Origin: an uncultured Collinsella sp.
GTDB lineage: Bacteria > Actinomycetota > Coriobacteriia > Coriobacteriales > Coriobacteriaceae
Reading direction: 5' to 3'
Assembly: GCA_958427975.1 (NCBI GenBank)
Contig: CAUAEH010000042.1
Coordinates: forward strand, 1-17,505
Length of the DNA: 17,505 nt
Within the stretch, counting starts at the first letter, position 1. Each line of letters begins with the position of its first letter. Under the pieces are notes generated by a model that did no database searches, was not told the origin of the DNA, and was given only the letters and a program-made list of their open reading frames with translations. Shown in pieces: positions 1 to 7,139 of this stretch. The position numbers were made by a program, and so were the translations under genes.

Positions 1-731
1 CCGGTGATCACGTCGCGGCCGTTGACCTCGACGTCGAGCTCGTCCTTGAGCGGCACGGCGGAACCGACCTTGATCTTGATGTCCTCTGCCGTACGCTCGC
101 CGATGGCCAAGTTGTAGGCATCGCGAACGTGCGTGAGGATGGCCTGATCGAACTCGTCACCGGCAATACGGATGGACTGCGAGACGACGATGCCGCCCAT
201 AGCGATAACGGCGACCTCGGTAGTACCGCCACCGATGTCGATGACCATGGAGCCGGTGGGTTCCTCGACGGGCAGGTCGGCGCCGATAGCGGCGGCCATG
301 GGCTCTTCGATCAGATAGGCCTGGCGGGCGCCGGCCTGGATCGTGGCCTCAAAGACGGCACGCTTCTCGACCGACGTTACACCGGAGGGAACGCAGACGA
401 CAACGCGCGGACGCGGGGTCCACGGATAGCGCTTCTCGGACGCCTTGTCGATAAAGTAGCGGAGCATGGCCTCGGTAACATCGAAGTCGGCGATGACGCC
501 GTCCTTCAGGGGACGAACGGCCACGATGTTGCCGGGCGTACGGCCGAGCATGCGCTTTGCCTCGATACCGACCGCCAGGATGCGCTCGTCGTTCTTGTCG
601 ATGGCGACAACAGAGGGCTCGCGAATGACGATGCCCTTGCCGCGCACGGAGACAAGCGTATTTGCGGTACCGAGGTCGATGGCAAGATCGCCCGCATAGC
701 TACCGAAGAACATATCCATCAAAGAAAACAA
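1..731 (-). CDS. mreB: Rod shape-determining protein MreB (3' end cut by window)
   Basis: This is a bacterial actin homologue that polymerises under the membrane and positions the elongasome for lateral wall synthesis. About 243 N-terminal residues of the usual ~340 are present; the C-terminus lies beyond base 1. Visible actin-fold motifs are DLAIDLGTANTLV near the N-terminus (phosphate-1 loop), RPLKDGVIADFDVTE, and VIDIGGGTTEVAV (phosphate-2 loop), plus the MreB-typical EEPMAAAIGADLPV. The start is ambiguous. ATG codons exist at 719 and 713, but the only good ribosome site (AGGAG, 741-737) lies 5 bases before an in-frame TTG at 731 and 17 before the ATG at 719, so TTG is preferred. The upstream TPR gene is on the same strand, separated by a 115-base gap containing a GC-rich hairpin. 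Family assignment is very secure; the start is not. Confidence 0.95.
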   Translation of the reverse strand, partial: MFSLMDMFFGSYAGDLAIDLGTANTLVSVRGKGIVIREPSVVAIDKNDERILAVGIEAKRMLGRTPGNIVAVRPLKDGVIADFDVTEAMLRYFIDKASEKRYPWTPRPRVVVCVPSGVTSVEKRAVFEATIQAGARQAYLIEEPMAAAIGADLPVEEPTGSMVIDIGGGTTEVAVIAMGGIVVSQSIRIAGDEFDQAILTHVRDAYNLAIGERTAEDIKIKVGSAVPLKDELDVEVNGRDVIT

Positions 732-791
732 CGCAACTCCTGATGTGTTGGATGATTGCTGGAAAACTACTAGCTCATCATACTAGCGCAA

Positions 792-824
792 GCCCGGCAC
801 CTCACTTGCGGTGAAGCGCCGGGC
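792..824 (-). terminator. GC-rich hairpin between the TPR gene and mreB
   Basis: GCCCGGCACCTCAC (792-805) pairs with GTGAAGCGCCGGGC (811-824) across the 5-base loop TTGCG. This gives a 14-bp stem with two G-T wobbles. It lies 23 bases after the TPR gene stop (minus strand) and before mreB. No U-tract follows on the minus strand (TTGCGC), so it is a weak candidate intrinsic terminator. It may instead stabilise the 3' end of the mRNA or act as a partial terminator between the two genes. Confidence 0.5.
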
Positions 825-846
825 AAAGCTAAATCCCATAAGGTCA

Positions 847-2151
847 CTACTGGTTGTCAGCAGCCGAGAAATCCATATCGAGCGAGGAAACGGCCCAGCC
901 GATATGGTTGTCGGAGCGCACGAATTTGACGGTGTACTCCTGCTCGCCGCCCTTGGACAGCGATGCCTTCACCTTAGCGGTCGTCTCGGTCATGGACTGA
1001 TCCATGCCCTCGACGGACACGGTGGCACCCTGCGGAATCGAAGAGATGATCATCGACTTGGCGTCCTCGGACAGGCTCGAGGCCAGGCAAGACTCGGCCT
1101 TTGCGGTGTCACCGTCGCCGGCAGCCTGGAACAGATCGGTAACGACAGACTCCTGAGACGGGAAGCCAAAGCCGCGCGTGTAGGCAAAGCCCAGACCGCC
1201 CGCGGCGATCAAAATGAGCAGAAGCAGCACGATGAAGACTTTGAGACCCGTGTGGCGATGGCGACGACGGACCTTGGCCTGCTTACGGTCCTGACGGTCC
1301 TGCTGGACCATCTCGGACTCGGACAGCGTAAAGAAGCCGGTGTCCGAGGGATCGGGCATAAACTGACCGGTCGCGCCCGTAGGATCGAGCGGGTCAACGG
1401 CAGGAGCGTCCATCGCGGGCGCCGGAGCCGTGGCCATAGCCGTCTGGGCAGACAGCGCGGCAAGCGAATCGTGCACGCGGGCAACCTCATCGGCCTGCTC
1501 GGAGGTGAGCTGGTAGATGCCATCGGCAGTGGCAGCGTTAAAGGCGTCGAGTGCGTCGGACGGACGGCCGGCGGCAGAAAGCGCCTGACCCATGCCGGCG
1601 TTGAGCGCACGCGTGTCGTCGCGGGGGCCGGCAAAGTCGATAGCCGTGCGGTAGGTCTCCACGGCATCCGCCGGACGGCCGAGCTTAATGAAGCAACGAC
1701 CGAGCTCGCCGAGTGCAGCGGCAGGAGCCGGATTGGCGCCGTCGATGGCGGCCTGACGGAAGGCAGTACCCGCGTTGGCATAGTCGCCCGACTGGAACAG
1801 CGCGTTACCAAGGCCCAGATAGGCCTTGAACGGCGTGGCATAGGAAGCATCCTGCGTAGCAGCAGAGAACGCCTGAGCGGCCGTCGTGTAGTCGCCCACG
1901 GCGGCGAGCGCCTTGCCGCGGTTGGTGAGCAGTGCACCGCGCTTGCCGTAGGTGCCGTCGTTGAGGGCGGCGGCATAGGCCTCGGCGGCCTCGGCATACA
2001 TGCCCAGGTGCATCAAGGCGTTACCACGAAGGTGATCGGCCTCGCCCATAATCTCATCGGGAGTTTTTGCCGCCCCAAGCATCTGGGCTGCAGCGGAAAA
2101 ATCACCCGCGCGGTAAGCGGCGCGGCCCTGTTGGATCAGCTGGCTATTCAA
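847..2151 (-). CDS. TPR-repeat protein with one membrane helix and an extracytoplasmic C-terminal domain
   Basis: A 434-residue protein. Residues about 1-235 are helical tetratricopeptide-like repeats, with recurring alanine-rich helix pairs such as RAAYRAGDFSAAAQML, YAEAAEAYAAAL, LFQSGDYANAGTAFRQAA and AALDAF-type units. A Pro/Ala/Asp linker (about 238-280) and a basic stretch (QDRKQAKVRRRHRH, 287-300) precede a single membrane helix at about 303-324. The last ~105 residues resemble a small DUF4878/NTF2-like domain; this is a loose resemblance only. By the positive-inside rule the TPR part is cytoplasmic and the tail is outside. The start is TTG at 2151, supported by AGGGG 6 bases upstream. 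It lies 11 bases downstream of the peptidyl-prolyl isomerase gene and is probably co-transcribed with it. Role unknown; a scaffold linking cytoplasmic partners to the envelope is inference. Confidence 0.85.
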   Translation of the reverse strand: MNSQLIQQGRAAYRAGDFSAAAQMLGAAKTPDEIMGEADHLRGNALMHLGMYAEAAEAYAAALNDGTYGKRGALLTNRGKALAAVGDYTTAAQAFSAATQDASYATPFKAYLGLGNALFQSGDYANAGTAFRQAAIDGANPAPAAALGELGRCFIKLGRPADAVETYRTAIDFAGPRDDTRALNAGMGQALSAAGRPSDALDAFNAATADGIYQLTSEQADEVARVHDSLAALSAQTAMATAPAPAMDAPAVDPLDPTGATGQFMPDPSDTGFFTLSESEMVQQDRQDRKQAKVRRRHRHTGLKVFIVLLLLILIAAGGLGFAYTRGFGFPSQESVVTDLFQAAGDGDTAKAESCLASSLSEDAKSMIISSIPQGATVSVEGMDQSMTETTAKVKASLSKGGEQEYTVKFVRSDNHIGWAVSSLDMDFSAADNQ

Positions 2152-2162
2152 GGAAGTCCCCT

Positions 2163-2705
2163 TTACTCGTGAACGATCTCGACATGGACGATCTCGTCGC
2201 CGGCACGCAGCTGCGAAATCACATCGAGACCCTCGACCGTGGTACCAAAGACGGTGTAACCGGAATCGAGGTTATGCTGGGCGCCCAGGCAGAAGTAGAA
2301 CTGCGAACCCGCGGAATCGGGGTCCATGGAGCGTGCCATGGCAAGGGCACCATCGACATGGCTGTTGCGCGGATTGGTGGCAAACTCGCCCTTGATGCAG
2401 TAGCCGGGGCCACCGGTACCGGGCATGCCGTCGGGGCCCTCAAGACCGGCAGCGACGTCGGCGCCGGACATATCGCGGGTATTGGGATCGCCGCCCTGAA
2501 TGACAAAACCGGGCACATAGCGATGGAACTTAAGGCCATCATAGAAACCCATCGTGGAAAGCTCGCAGAAGTTCGCGACATGAATGGGTGCGCCCTCACC
2601 GTCAAACTTGACCTTGATGGTACCCTTCGACGTCTCGATAACGGCGCACTCGTCGCCGGCAAGCTGATACTCGGGCGTGTAGAGCTCTTTCTTAAAACCA
2701 AACAT
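2163..2705 (-). CDS. Cyclophilin-type peptidyl-prolyl cis-trans isomerase
   Basis: A 180-residue cyclophilin that catalyses cis-trans isomerisation of Xaa-Pro bonds. The diagnostic FHRYVPGFVIQGGDP stretch (60-74) carries the catalytic Arg62, Phe67 and Gln70. DSAGSQFYFCLG (130-141) and YTVFG (150-154) are the other core strands. The position equivalent to the cyclosporin-contacting Trp of human CypA is not Trp, as in many bacterial members. No signal peptide or lipobox is visible, so it is predicted cytoplasmic. The ATG start at 2705 has a purine-rich AGGAAGGA site just upstream. It is the first gene of a unit with the TPR protein (11-base gap), and a promoter is visible at 2745-2774. The domain is certain; the physiological substrate is unknown. 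Confidence 0.95.
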   Translation of the reverse strand: MFGFKKELYTPEYQLAGDECAVIETSKGTIKVKFDGEGAPIHVANFCELSTMGFYDGLKFHRYVPGFVIQGGDPNTRDMSGADVAAGLEGPDGMPGTGGPGYCIKGEFATNPRNSHVDGALAMARSMDPDSAGSQFYFCLGAQHNLDSGYTVFGTTVEGLDVISQLRAGDEIVHVEIVHE

Positions 2706-2744
2706 GTGGTTCCTTCCTCGTGCGTTTAAAGCATATTTGTACGA

Positions 2745-2774
2745 ATTGTAGCAATAAGCATGCGCTTACATCAA
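2745..2774 (-). promoter_or_regulatory. Candidate sigma-70 promoter for the cyclophilin-TPR operon
   Basis: On the minus strand, TTGATG (2774-2769) and TACAAT (2750-2745) are separated by 18 bases. Transcription would start near 2738, about 33 bases before the ATG at 2705. The spacing and both hexamers are plausible, but this is motif reading only. Confidence 0.5.
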
Positions 2775-2812
2775 TTGCGCACGTAGGTTATGCCGACTAT
2801 GGCGAACTAATT

Positions 2813-3955
2813 TTAGGAACGCTGCTGCGGCTTCCAGGAGCCCACGTTGGCGTCGTACTGATTCAGCGCGCTGTTGCCGCCCTGTGCGATGGGCGCCAGG
2901 ATCTCGCTTTGGTGGGAACTCATCGACTCGCCATCGGGAATGGCCAGCGAGATATCCCAGCTCTGGCAGATCACGTCGACGCGCTCGTACATCCACTCGG
3001 CAAGCTGCTTTAAGTGGGCGATGTCATCCGCATAGACCGTATCGTCCTGGTGCTTAAGGTTGTTGAGCTCATCTTGCGTCTTTTTGATCTGGTCGCGCAG
3101 GGCGTAGGCACTCTGCGACAACTCCTGGCGGGTGGACAGCGGCGTTCGAAGATAGCCGTTGTTAAAGGAATCGATGACCTCGCCGATCTGGTCCTCGTCA
3201 CCGTAGGACACGATGGTCTGATACAGACCGTCGAGCCTGGTATAGAGCTGATCATCGGTAAGCACGGTTTCTTCCTGGACCACCTCGGCAGAATCGTCTT
3301 GCTTGGTATCGTCCTCAGTCGCCTCGCCCTTTTGGCGCGTAGGAAAGGTCGTCTGCGCGGCCTGGCCAAACTGGTCATAGAAGCCAGGCATGACACCCAT
3401 GGGATCGGCCGTCACGAACCAATAGGCACCGCCGCAAACGACGGCAAGGACCGCGATGACGATGAGCGGCTTGGGAATATGACGCTTGTGCTTGTGATAG
3501 GCGTCCTCGTCGGGATGCACCTTGCGCTTGGGTTTTTGAGCATCGTCATGCAGGGAAACCGGCGTGGGAATATCGACCTTGGGGATACCGAAATCCTTAT
3601 CGAAAGCCGGCAGCACGCAGGTCTCGTTAGGATCGGCGGCGTCCGAAAGCACCGCAGCGGCAGAGGCCGGCGCATGAGGCACCTCGGTATCGATCTGCTC
3701 TTGCGTTAGGCGCGGAAAGCCTGCCGTGCGGCCCGCTGCCAGGTCGGATGCGGCCGCGTCCTCGGAGAGGATACCCGGAGCGGGGCGTCCGCATTTGGGG
3801 CACGTACGATCATGCGGAGAAAGACGGGCACCGCAGCCCTCACAGAACACGAACTCGGTGTGCTCGGGACCATCGCCCGGACCCACATAGGCGTTGCAGT
3901 AGGGGCAGAACGAGGCGCCGTCCTCGATAGTCTTAAGGCAATGCGGGCAGATCAC
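2813..3955 (-). CDS. Double zinc-ribbon protein with a single membrane helix
   Basis: A 380-residue protein when started at GTG 3955. That start is preferred over the upstream TTG at 3985 because AGAGG lies 5 bases before it and it puts the first zinc ligand at residue 3. Two evenly built zinc ribbons open the protein: Cys3, Cys6, Cys17 and Cys20, then Cys38, Cys41, Cys52 and Cys55, each CX2C-X10-CX2C. A disordered acidic/proline linker follows, then a basic stretch rich in His and Lys (about 141-162), a membrane helix at about 161-181, and an acidic outer segment rich in Asp/Glu/Gln. The region from about 237 to 330 is helical and coiled-coil-like. Predicted topology is zinc ribbons inside, helical domain outside. 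It is a single gene between the ATPase gene and the cyclophilin operon. Function unknown; the layout suggests a membrane-anchored sensor or adaptor, which is inference. Confidence 0.82.
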   Translation of the reverse strand: MICPHCLKTIEDGASFCPYCNAYVGPGDGPEHTEFVFCEGCGARLSPHDRTCPKCGRPAPGILSEDAAASDLAAGRTAGFPRLTQEQIDTEVPHAPASAAAVLSDAADPNETCVLPAFDKDFGIPKVDIPTPVSLHDDAQKPKRKVHPDEDAYHKHKRHIPKPLIVIAVLAVVCGGAYWFVTADPMGVMPGFYDQFGQAAQTTFPTRQKGEATEDDTKQDDSAEVVQEETVLTDDQLYTRLDGLYQTIVSYGDEDQIGEVIDSFNNGYLRTPLSTRQELSQSAYALRDQIKKTQDELNNLKHQDDTVYADDIAHLKQLAEWMYERVDVICQSWDISLAIPDGESMSSHQSEILAPIAQGGNSALNQYDANVGSWKPQQRS

Positions 3956-4058
3956 GGCATCCTCTTTTCGAAGCAATTCAAACAATCGAGGTTAGAGCAT
4001 AACATCGCCACGGCCCCACAGGAACAAGGCACCAATTCAACATCGCCAGGGCGCGTAG

Positions 4059-6782
4059 TTACTTCTTCTTTTTGCTTGGCATCGAGACTTTGATGCCTTG
4101 GGCGGACTTGGTCACGCGAGAGCGCTTGGCTCCGGCACCCTTCTTGTTCTTGGGCTGGGCCTGGGCCACGCCCTCGAGTGCACGGGCCTCGGCCTCGCGA
4201 GCGGTGCGATCTTCGCGGCGCTGCGCCATGTCGGCGGCGACGCGCTTGGCAAAACGCTCGGCCGTCGAACCCGTCGAGCTCACCTTGCCGCCACCGCGAC
4301 CCAGGTGAACGCGCACACCACGCCCAAAACCAGTTGCGGCATGACGACGACGCGGCTTGAGCGAATCCATCATCGTGGCGAGCTTAAAGAACACCGAGCA
4401 GGTAAAGATCACGATGACAGCCAAGATAACCATCTGGCCTATCGACAGGTTGGCAATAGAGAGCAGCTCCGGGAATCCGATAACGCCCACCAGGATGCCG
4501 GCGACTACAAACACAAAGAGCACCACACGTAAGGGCGTGAGAGGCTGCGAGATGCGCCAGATCAGGCTGACGCTCGCCGCGCAGGACGTAAGCAGGCACA
4601 TCGTAGACAGCGTGAGCTGGCTAAAGCCAAACATGCGCGCCACAAAGATATCGAGCGCCGCAGCCATAATGACCGCAATCGACGCCGGCAGTGCACGCTT
4701 GAGTACGTTCGTCAAAAACGCACCCTTCACGCGAGCATTGTTGGGCTCCAGGCCCAACACAAAGCCCGGCGCGCCGATGCAGAAGAAGTTGATGAGTGTC
4801 ATCTGGATGGGCTCGAAGGGGTACGGCGGCAGCGCGATGCACAGCGCCGCCAGGCCCATCGAGAACAGCGTCTTGGTCAGGAACAGCGACGCCGAACGCT
4901 GCAGGTTGTTGATGGAGCGACGGCCCTCGGCCACCACGGCGGGCATCGAGGCAAAATCGTTGTCGACGAGTACGATCTCGGCCACGTTGCGCGCGGCATC
5001 GGAGCCGGCCGCCATGGCCACGGAACAGTCGGCCTCCTTAAGCGCCAGCACGTCGTTGACGCCGTCGCCCGTCATGGCCACGGTGTGCTCGCGGCGCTTG
5101 AGCGCCTGCACGAGCTCGCGCTTCTGCTGCGGGGTCACACGACCAAAGACATGGTAGCGGTCCACTGCGGCATCGAGCTTGGCCGGCGTATCGAGCGTCG
5201 TGGCGTCCACATAAGCGTCCGCCCCCGGCACGCCCACCACGCGCGCGATCGACGACACCGTACGCGGGTCGTCGCCACTAATCACGTTGAGGGTCACGCC
5301 CTGCTCGTTAAAGTAGCCGATGGTCTCGGCCGCCGAGGTACGGATCTCGTCGCGGATGGTCACAAAGCCCACGGGCTCGGCCTCGCCCACCATATCGCCA
5401 TCGGGCGTAAAGCCGTCCACGCGCGCCACCACGAGCACGCGGCAGGTATCGGCAAGCTCGGCCACCCGGTTCTCGACCTGGGCAAACGCACGATCAGAGA
5501 GCACAAACTGCGCGGCGCCCATCACATAGGAGCCCTGCGCAAACGAAGCACCACTCCATTTTTTAGACGACGAGAACGGAATGACCGACAGCGGCTCAGA
5601 CACCTCGACCGGGCGATCGGCGTAATAGTTGAGCAGCGCCTGGCAGGTCTCGTTGGCATCGGCCGAAGTCGCACGCGCGACGTTAGCCAGCGCAAAATCG
5701 AGCACCGTGGTATCGACGGGAACGGCCGCCTCGTCCGAGCCGGCGCCTAGGCTCACGCCCTCAACCGGCAGCGGATACGTGCCCTCGACCTCCATACGAC
5801 CCGACGTGATAGTGCCCGTCTTGTCCAGGCACAGCACGTCGACGCGAGCGAGCGTCTCGATGCAGTAGAGCTGCTGTGCCAGCACCTTGCGGCGGGCCAG
5901 GCGCACCGTGGCGATGGCGAGCACCGACGAGGTCAGCAGCACCAGGCCCTGCGGGATCATGCCCAGCAGGGCGCCCACCGTGGACAGCAGCGCCGACGAA
6001 GGCACATGACCAGCCAACAGCTCGGAGAAGCACCATGAAAGCGCACTATCGCCCGGGGTTCCCACGGCATCCCACAGCTCGCTCACACTCGAGGCAAACA
6101 ACGCCAAACCGAGCGGGATCATGATGATGCTCGCAAAGCGCACGATAGCGTTAAGCACGTTCATGATCTCGGAATTGACCTTTTTGACGTACTTGGCCTC
6201 GTTATTAATTTTAGCCACGTAGTTGTCGGCGGCGACATGGATCACGCGGGCGCGCAGCAGGCCCGAGTCGATAAAACTGCCGCTCATGAGCTCGGAGCCG
6301 GGCTGCTTTTTGATGAGATCGCTCTCGCCCGTCAGCAGGCTCTCGTTCACGAGCGCCTCGCCCGAAACCACCACGGCGTCAGCGGGAATCTGGTCGCCGC
6401 GCCCCAGGCGGATGATGTCGTCGAGCACGATCTGGTCCAGGTCGAGCTCCACCTCGGCGCCGTCGCGCACCGCAATGGCCTTCTTGGAGGTCAGCAGCGT
6501 GAGCTTATCGACCATCTTCTTGGACCGCATGGATTGAATGACGCCAATAGCGGTATTGAGGAACACCACAAACAGGAACGTCAGGTTCTTAAACGAACCG
6601 GTCAAAATGACCAGGAACGCCAAGATCACGTTGATCAAATTGAACAGCGTGCAGAGGTTCTCGATGATGAGCTCTTTGACCGACTTGGTCTTGAGCTCCA
6701 TGTTGCGGTTGATCTTACCGGCGGCGATGCGCTCCTCGACCTCGGCGGTCGAGAGTCCGCGCTCGATATCCGTTGCTGTCAT
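4059..6782 (-). CDS. Cation-transporting P-type ATPase, CtpE-like, with basic C-terminal tail
   Basis: A 907-residue P-type ATPase that couples ATP hydrolysis to cation movement across the membrane. Catalytic landmarks in order: actuator-loop TGES (151-154), membrane motif PQGL (277-280), phosphorylated Asp320 in DKTGT, nucleotide-site FSSSKKW (about 403-409), SGDD (502-505) and the hinge TGDGVND (571-577). About ten membrane helices are visible: two before the actuator, two around PQGL and six at the end. PQGL rather than the heavy-metal CPC/CPx motif, and no N-terminal metal-binding domain, place it near the CtpE family, where Ca2+ transport has been reported for the mycobacterial member; substrate here is inference. 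The last ~100 residues are a Lys/Arg-rich cytoplasmic tail ending in KKKK. GTG 6797 and ATG 6794 are alternative starts; ATG 6782 has GGGA six bases upstream. Confidence 0.93.
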   Translation of the reverse strand: MTATDIERGLSTAEVEERIAAGKINRNMELKTKSVKELIIENLCTLFNLINVILAFLVILTGSFKNLTFLFVVFLNTAIGVIQSMRSKKMVDKLTLLTSKKAIAVRDGAEVELDLDQIVLDDIIRLGRGDQIPADAVVVSGEALVNESLLTGESDLIKKQPGSELMSGSFIDSGLLRARVIHVAADNYVAKINNEAKYVKKVNSEIMNVLNAIVRFASIIMIPLGLALFASSVSELWDAVGTPGDSALSWCFSELLAGHVPSSALLSTVGALLGMIPQGLVLLTSSVLAIATVRLARRKVLAQQLYCIETLARVDVLCLDKTGTITSGRMEVEGTYPLPVEGVSLGAGSDEAAVPVDTTVLDFALANVARATSADANETCQALLNYYADRPVEVSEPLSVIPFSSSKKWSGASFAQGSYVMGAAQFVLSDRAFAQVENRVAELADTCRVLVVARVDGFTPDGDMVGEAEPVGFVTIRDEIRTSAAETIGYFNEQGVTLNVISGDDPRTVSSIARVVGVPGADAYVDATTLDTPAKLDAAVDRYHVFGRVTPQQKRELVQALKRREHTVAMTGDGVNDVLALKEADCSVAMAAGSDAARNVAEIVLVDNDFASMPAVVAEGRRSINNLQRSASLFLTKTLFSMGLAALCIALPPYPFEPIQMTLINFFCIGAPGFVLGLEPNNARVKGAFLTNVLKRALPASIAVIMAAALDIFVARMFGFSQLTLSTMCLLTSCAASVSLIWRISQPLTPLRVVLFVFVVAGILVGVIGFPELLSIANLSIGQMVILAVIVIFTCSVFFKLATMMDSLKPRRRHAATGFGRGVRVHLGRGGGKVSSTGSTAERFAKRVAADMAQRREDRTAREAEARALEGVAQAQPKNKKGAGAKRSRVTKSAQGIKVSMPSKKKK

Positions 6783-6813
6783 ACCACGTCCCATCACGTC
6801 GCGTCGGTATAAG

Positions 6814-6847
6814 AAAAACCGCCCGGACCATGCGAGGTTCGGACGGT
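6814..6847 (-). terminator. Intrinsic terminator of the tRNA-Arg unit
   Basis: Read on the minus strand, ACCGTCCGAACC (6847-6836) pairs with GGTCCGGGCGGT (6829-6818) around a 6-base loop. It has one G-T wobble and one A-C mismatch and is followed by TTTTT (6818-6814). It starts about 12 bases after the tRNA 3' CCA. It lies immediately before the ATPase gene, leaving only about 30 bases between the U-tract and the ATG at 6782. Confidence 0.8.
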
Positions 6848-6858
6848 CTTACGTTCGA

Positions 6859-6935
6859 TGGCGCCCCATGTTGGATTCGAACCAACGGCCTTCTGCTCCG
6901 GAGGCAGACGCTCTAATCCCCTGAGCTAATAGGGC
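6859..6935 (-). tRNA. tRNA-Arg, anticodon CCG
   Basis: A 77-nt minus-strand cloverleaf with encoded CCA. The acceptor stem is GCCCTAT/ATGGGGC (one G-T pair), the D stem GCTC/GAGC, and the anticodon stem TCTGC/GCAGA with loop CTCCGGA. The anticodon is CCG (codon CGG, Arg). A 5-base variable loop (AGGCC) and T arm GTTGG-TTCGAAT-CCAAC follow, then discriminator G and CCA. A promoter lies just upstream and a terminator just downstream, so it is an independent unit. Confidence 0.97.
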
Positions 6936-6946
6936 CAACGGTTGGC

Positions 6947-6976
6947 ATTATACCCAAGTGCACCACGGGCTATCAA
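6947..6976 (-). promoter_or_regulatory. Sigma-70 promoter of the tRNA-Arg gene
   Basis: On the minus strand, TTGATA (6976-6971), an 18-base spacer and a perfect TATAAT (6952-6947). The predicted transcription start near 6940 is only about five bases before the mature tRNA 5' end at 6935, as expected for a stable-RNA promoter. Confidence 0.8.
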
Positions 6977-7028
6977 AATAAAAGAAAAAGCTTTGCAATT
7001 ACGTGGGAGACGCGGCGCAACGGCCCAC

Positions 7029-7058
7029 TTTAGAAGGCAAAAGCGAGTCAGATAGTAT
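7029..7058 (+). promoter_or_regulatory. Candidate promoter of the aromatic amino acid operon
   Basis: TTTAGA (7029-7034) and TAGTAT (7053-7058) are 18 bases apart, each matching four of six consensus positions; TATAAA (7056-7061) overlaps as an alternative -10. Transcription would start near 7065, giving a leader of about 75 bases that contains the hairpin at 7083-7106. No better promoter was seen between the tRNA promoter and the first gene. Confidence 0.4.
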
Positions 7059-7082
7059 AAACTCTCATGCACCATATATACA

Positions 7083-7106
7083 CGGCTCGCGATGCGGGCC
7101 GTTTTT
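7083..7106 (+). terminator. Terminator-shaped hairpin in the leader of the aro operon (possible attenuator)
   Basis: CGGCTCGC (7083-7090) pairs with GCGGGCCG (7094-7101) across the loop GAT, with one T-G wobble, and TTTTT (7102-7106) follows directly. It points in the operon direction and ends 33 bases before the first start codon. All genes upstream are on the other strand, so it cannot serve as an ordinary 3' terminator for a plus-strand gene. Regulation by attenuation is inference. Confidence 0.6.
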
Positions 7107-7139
7107 GCAAGGGTTATCCATCGAGGTGAGAGGCACACC

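Noticed and set aside
811..2172. A 453-codon plus-strand open frame opposite the TPR gene
   Set aside because: Arg/Gly-rich shadow; the minus strand has the TPR repeats, a proper ribosome site and a membrane helix.
7067..7129. A 20-codon leader reading frame across the aro leader hairpin
   Set aside because: It has no ribosome site and only two Tyr and one Phe without clustering, so it does not look like an attenuation leader peptide.
6936..7139. T-box or other amino acid riboswitch before the aro operon
   Set aside because: The conserved T-box antiterminator sequence is absent and the likely leader is too short; only a simple hairpin is present.
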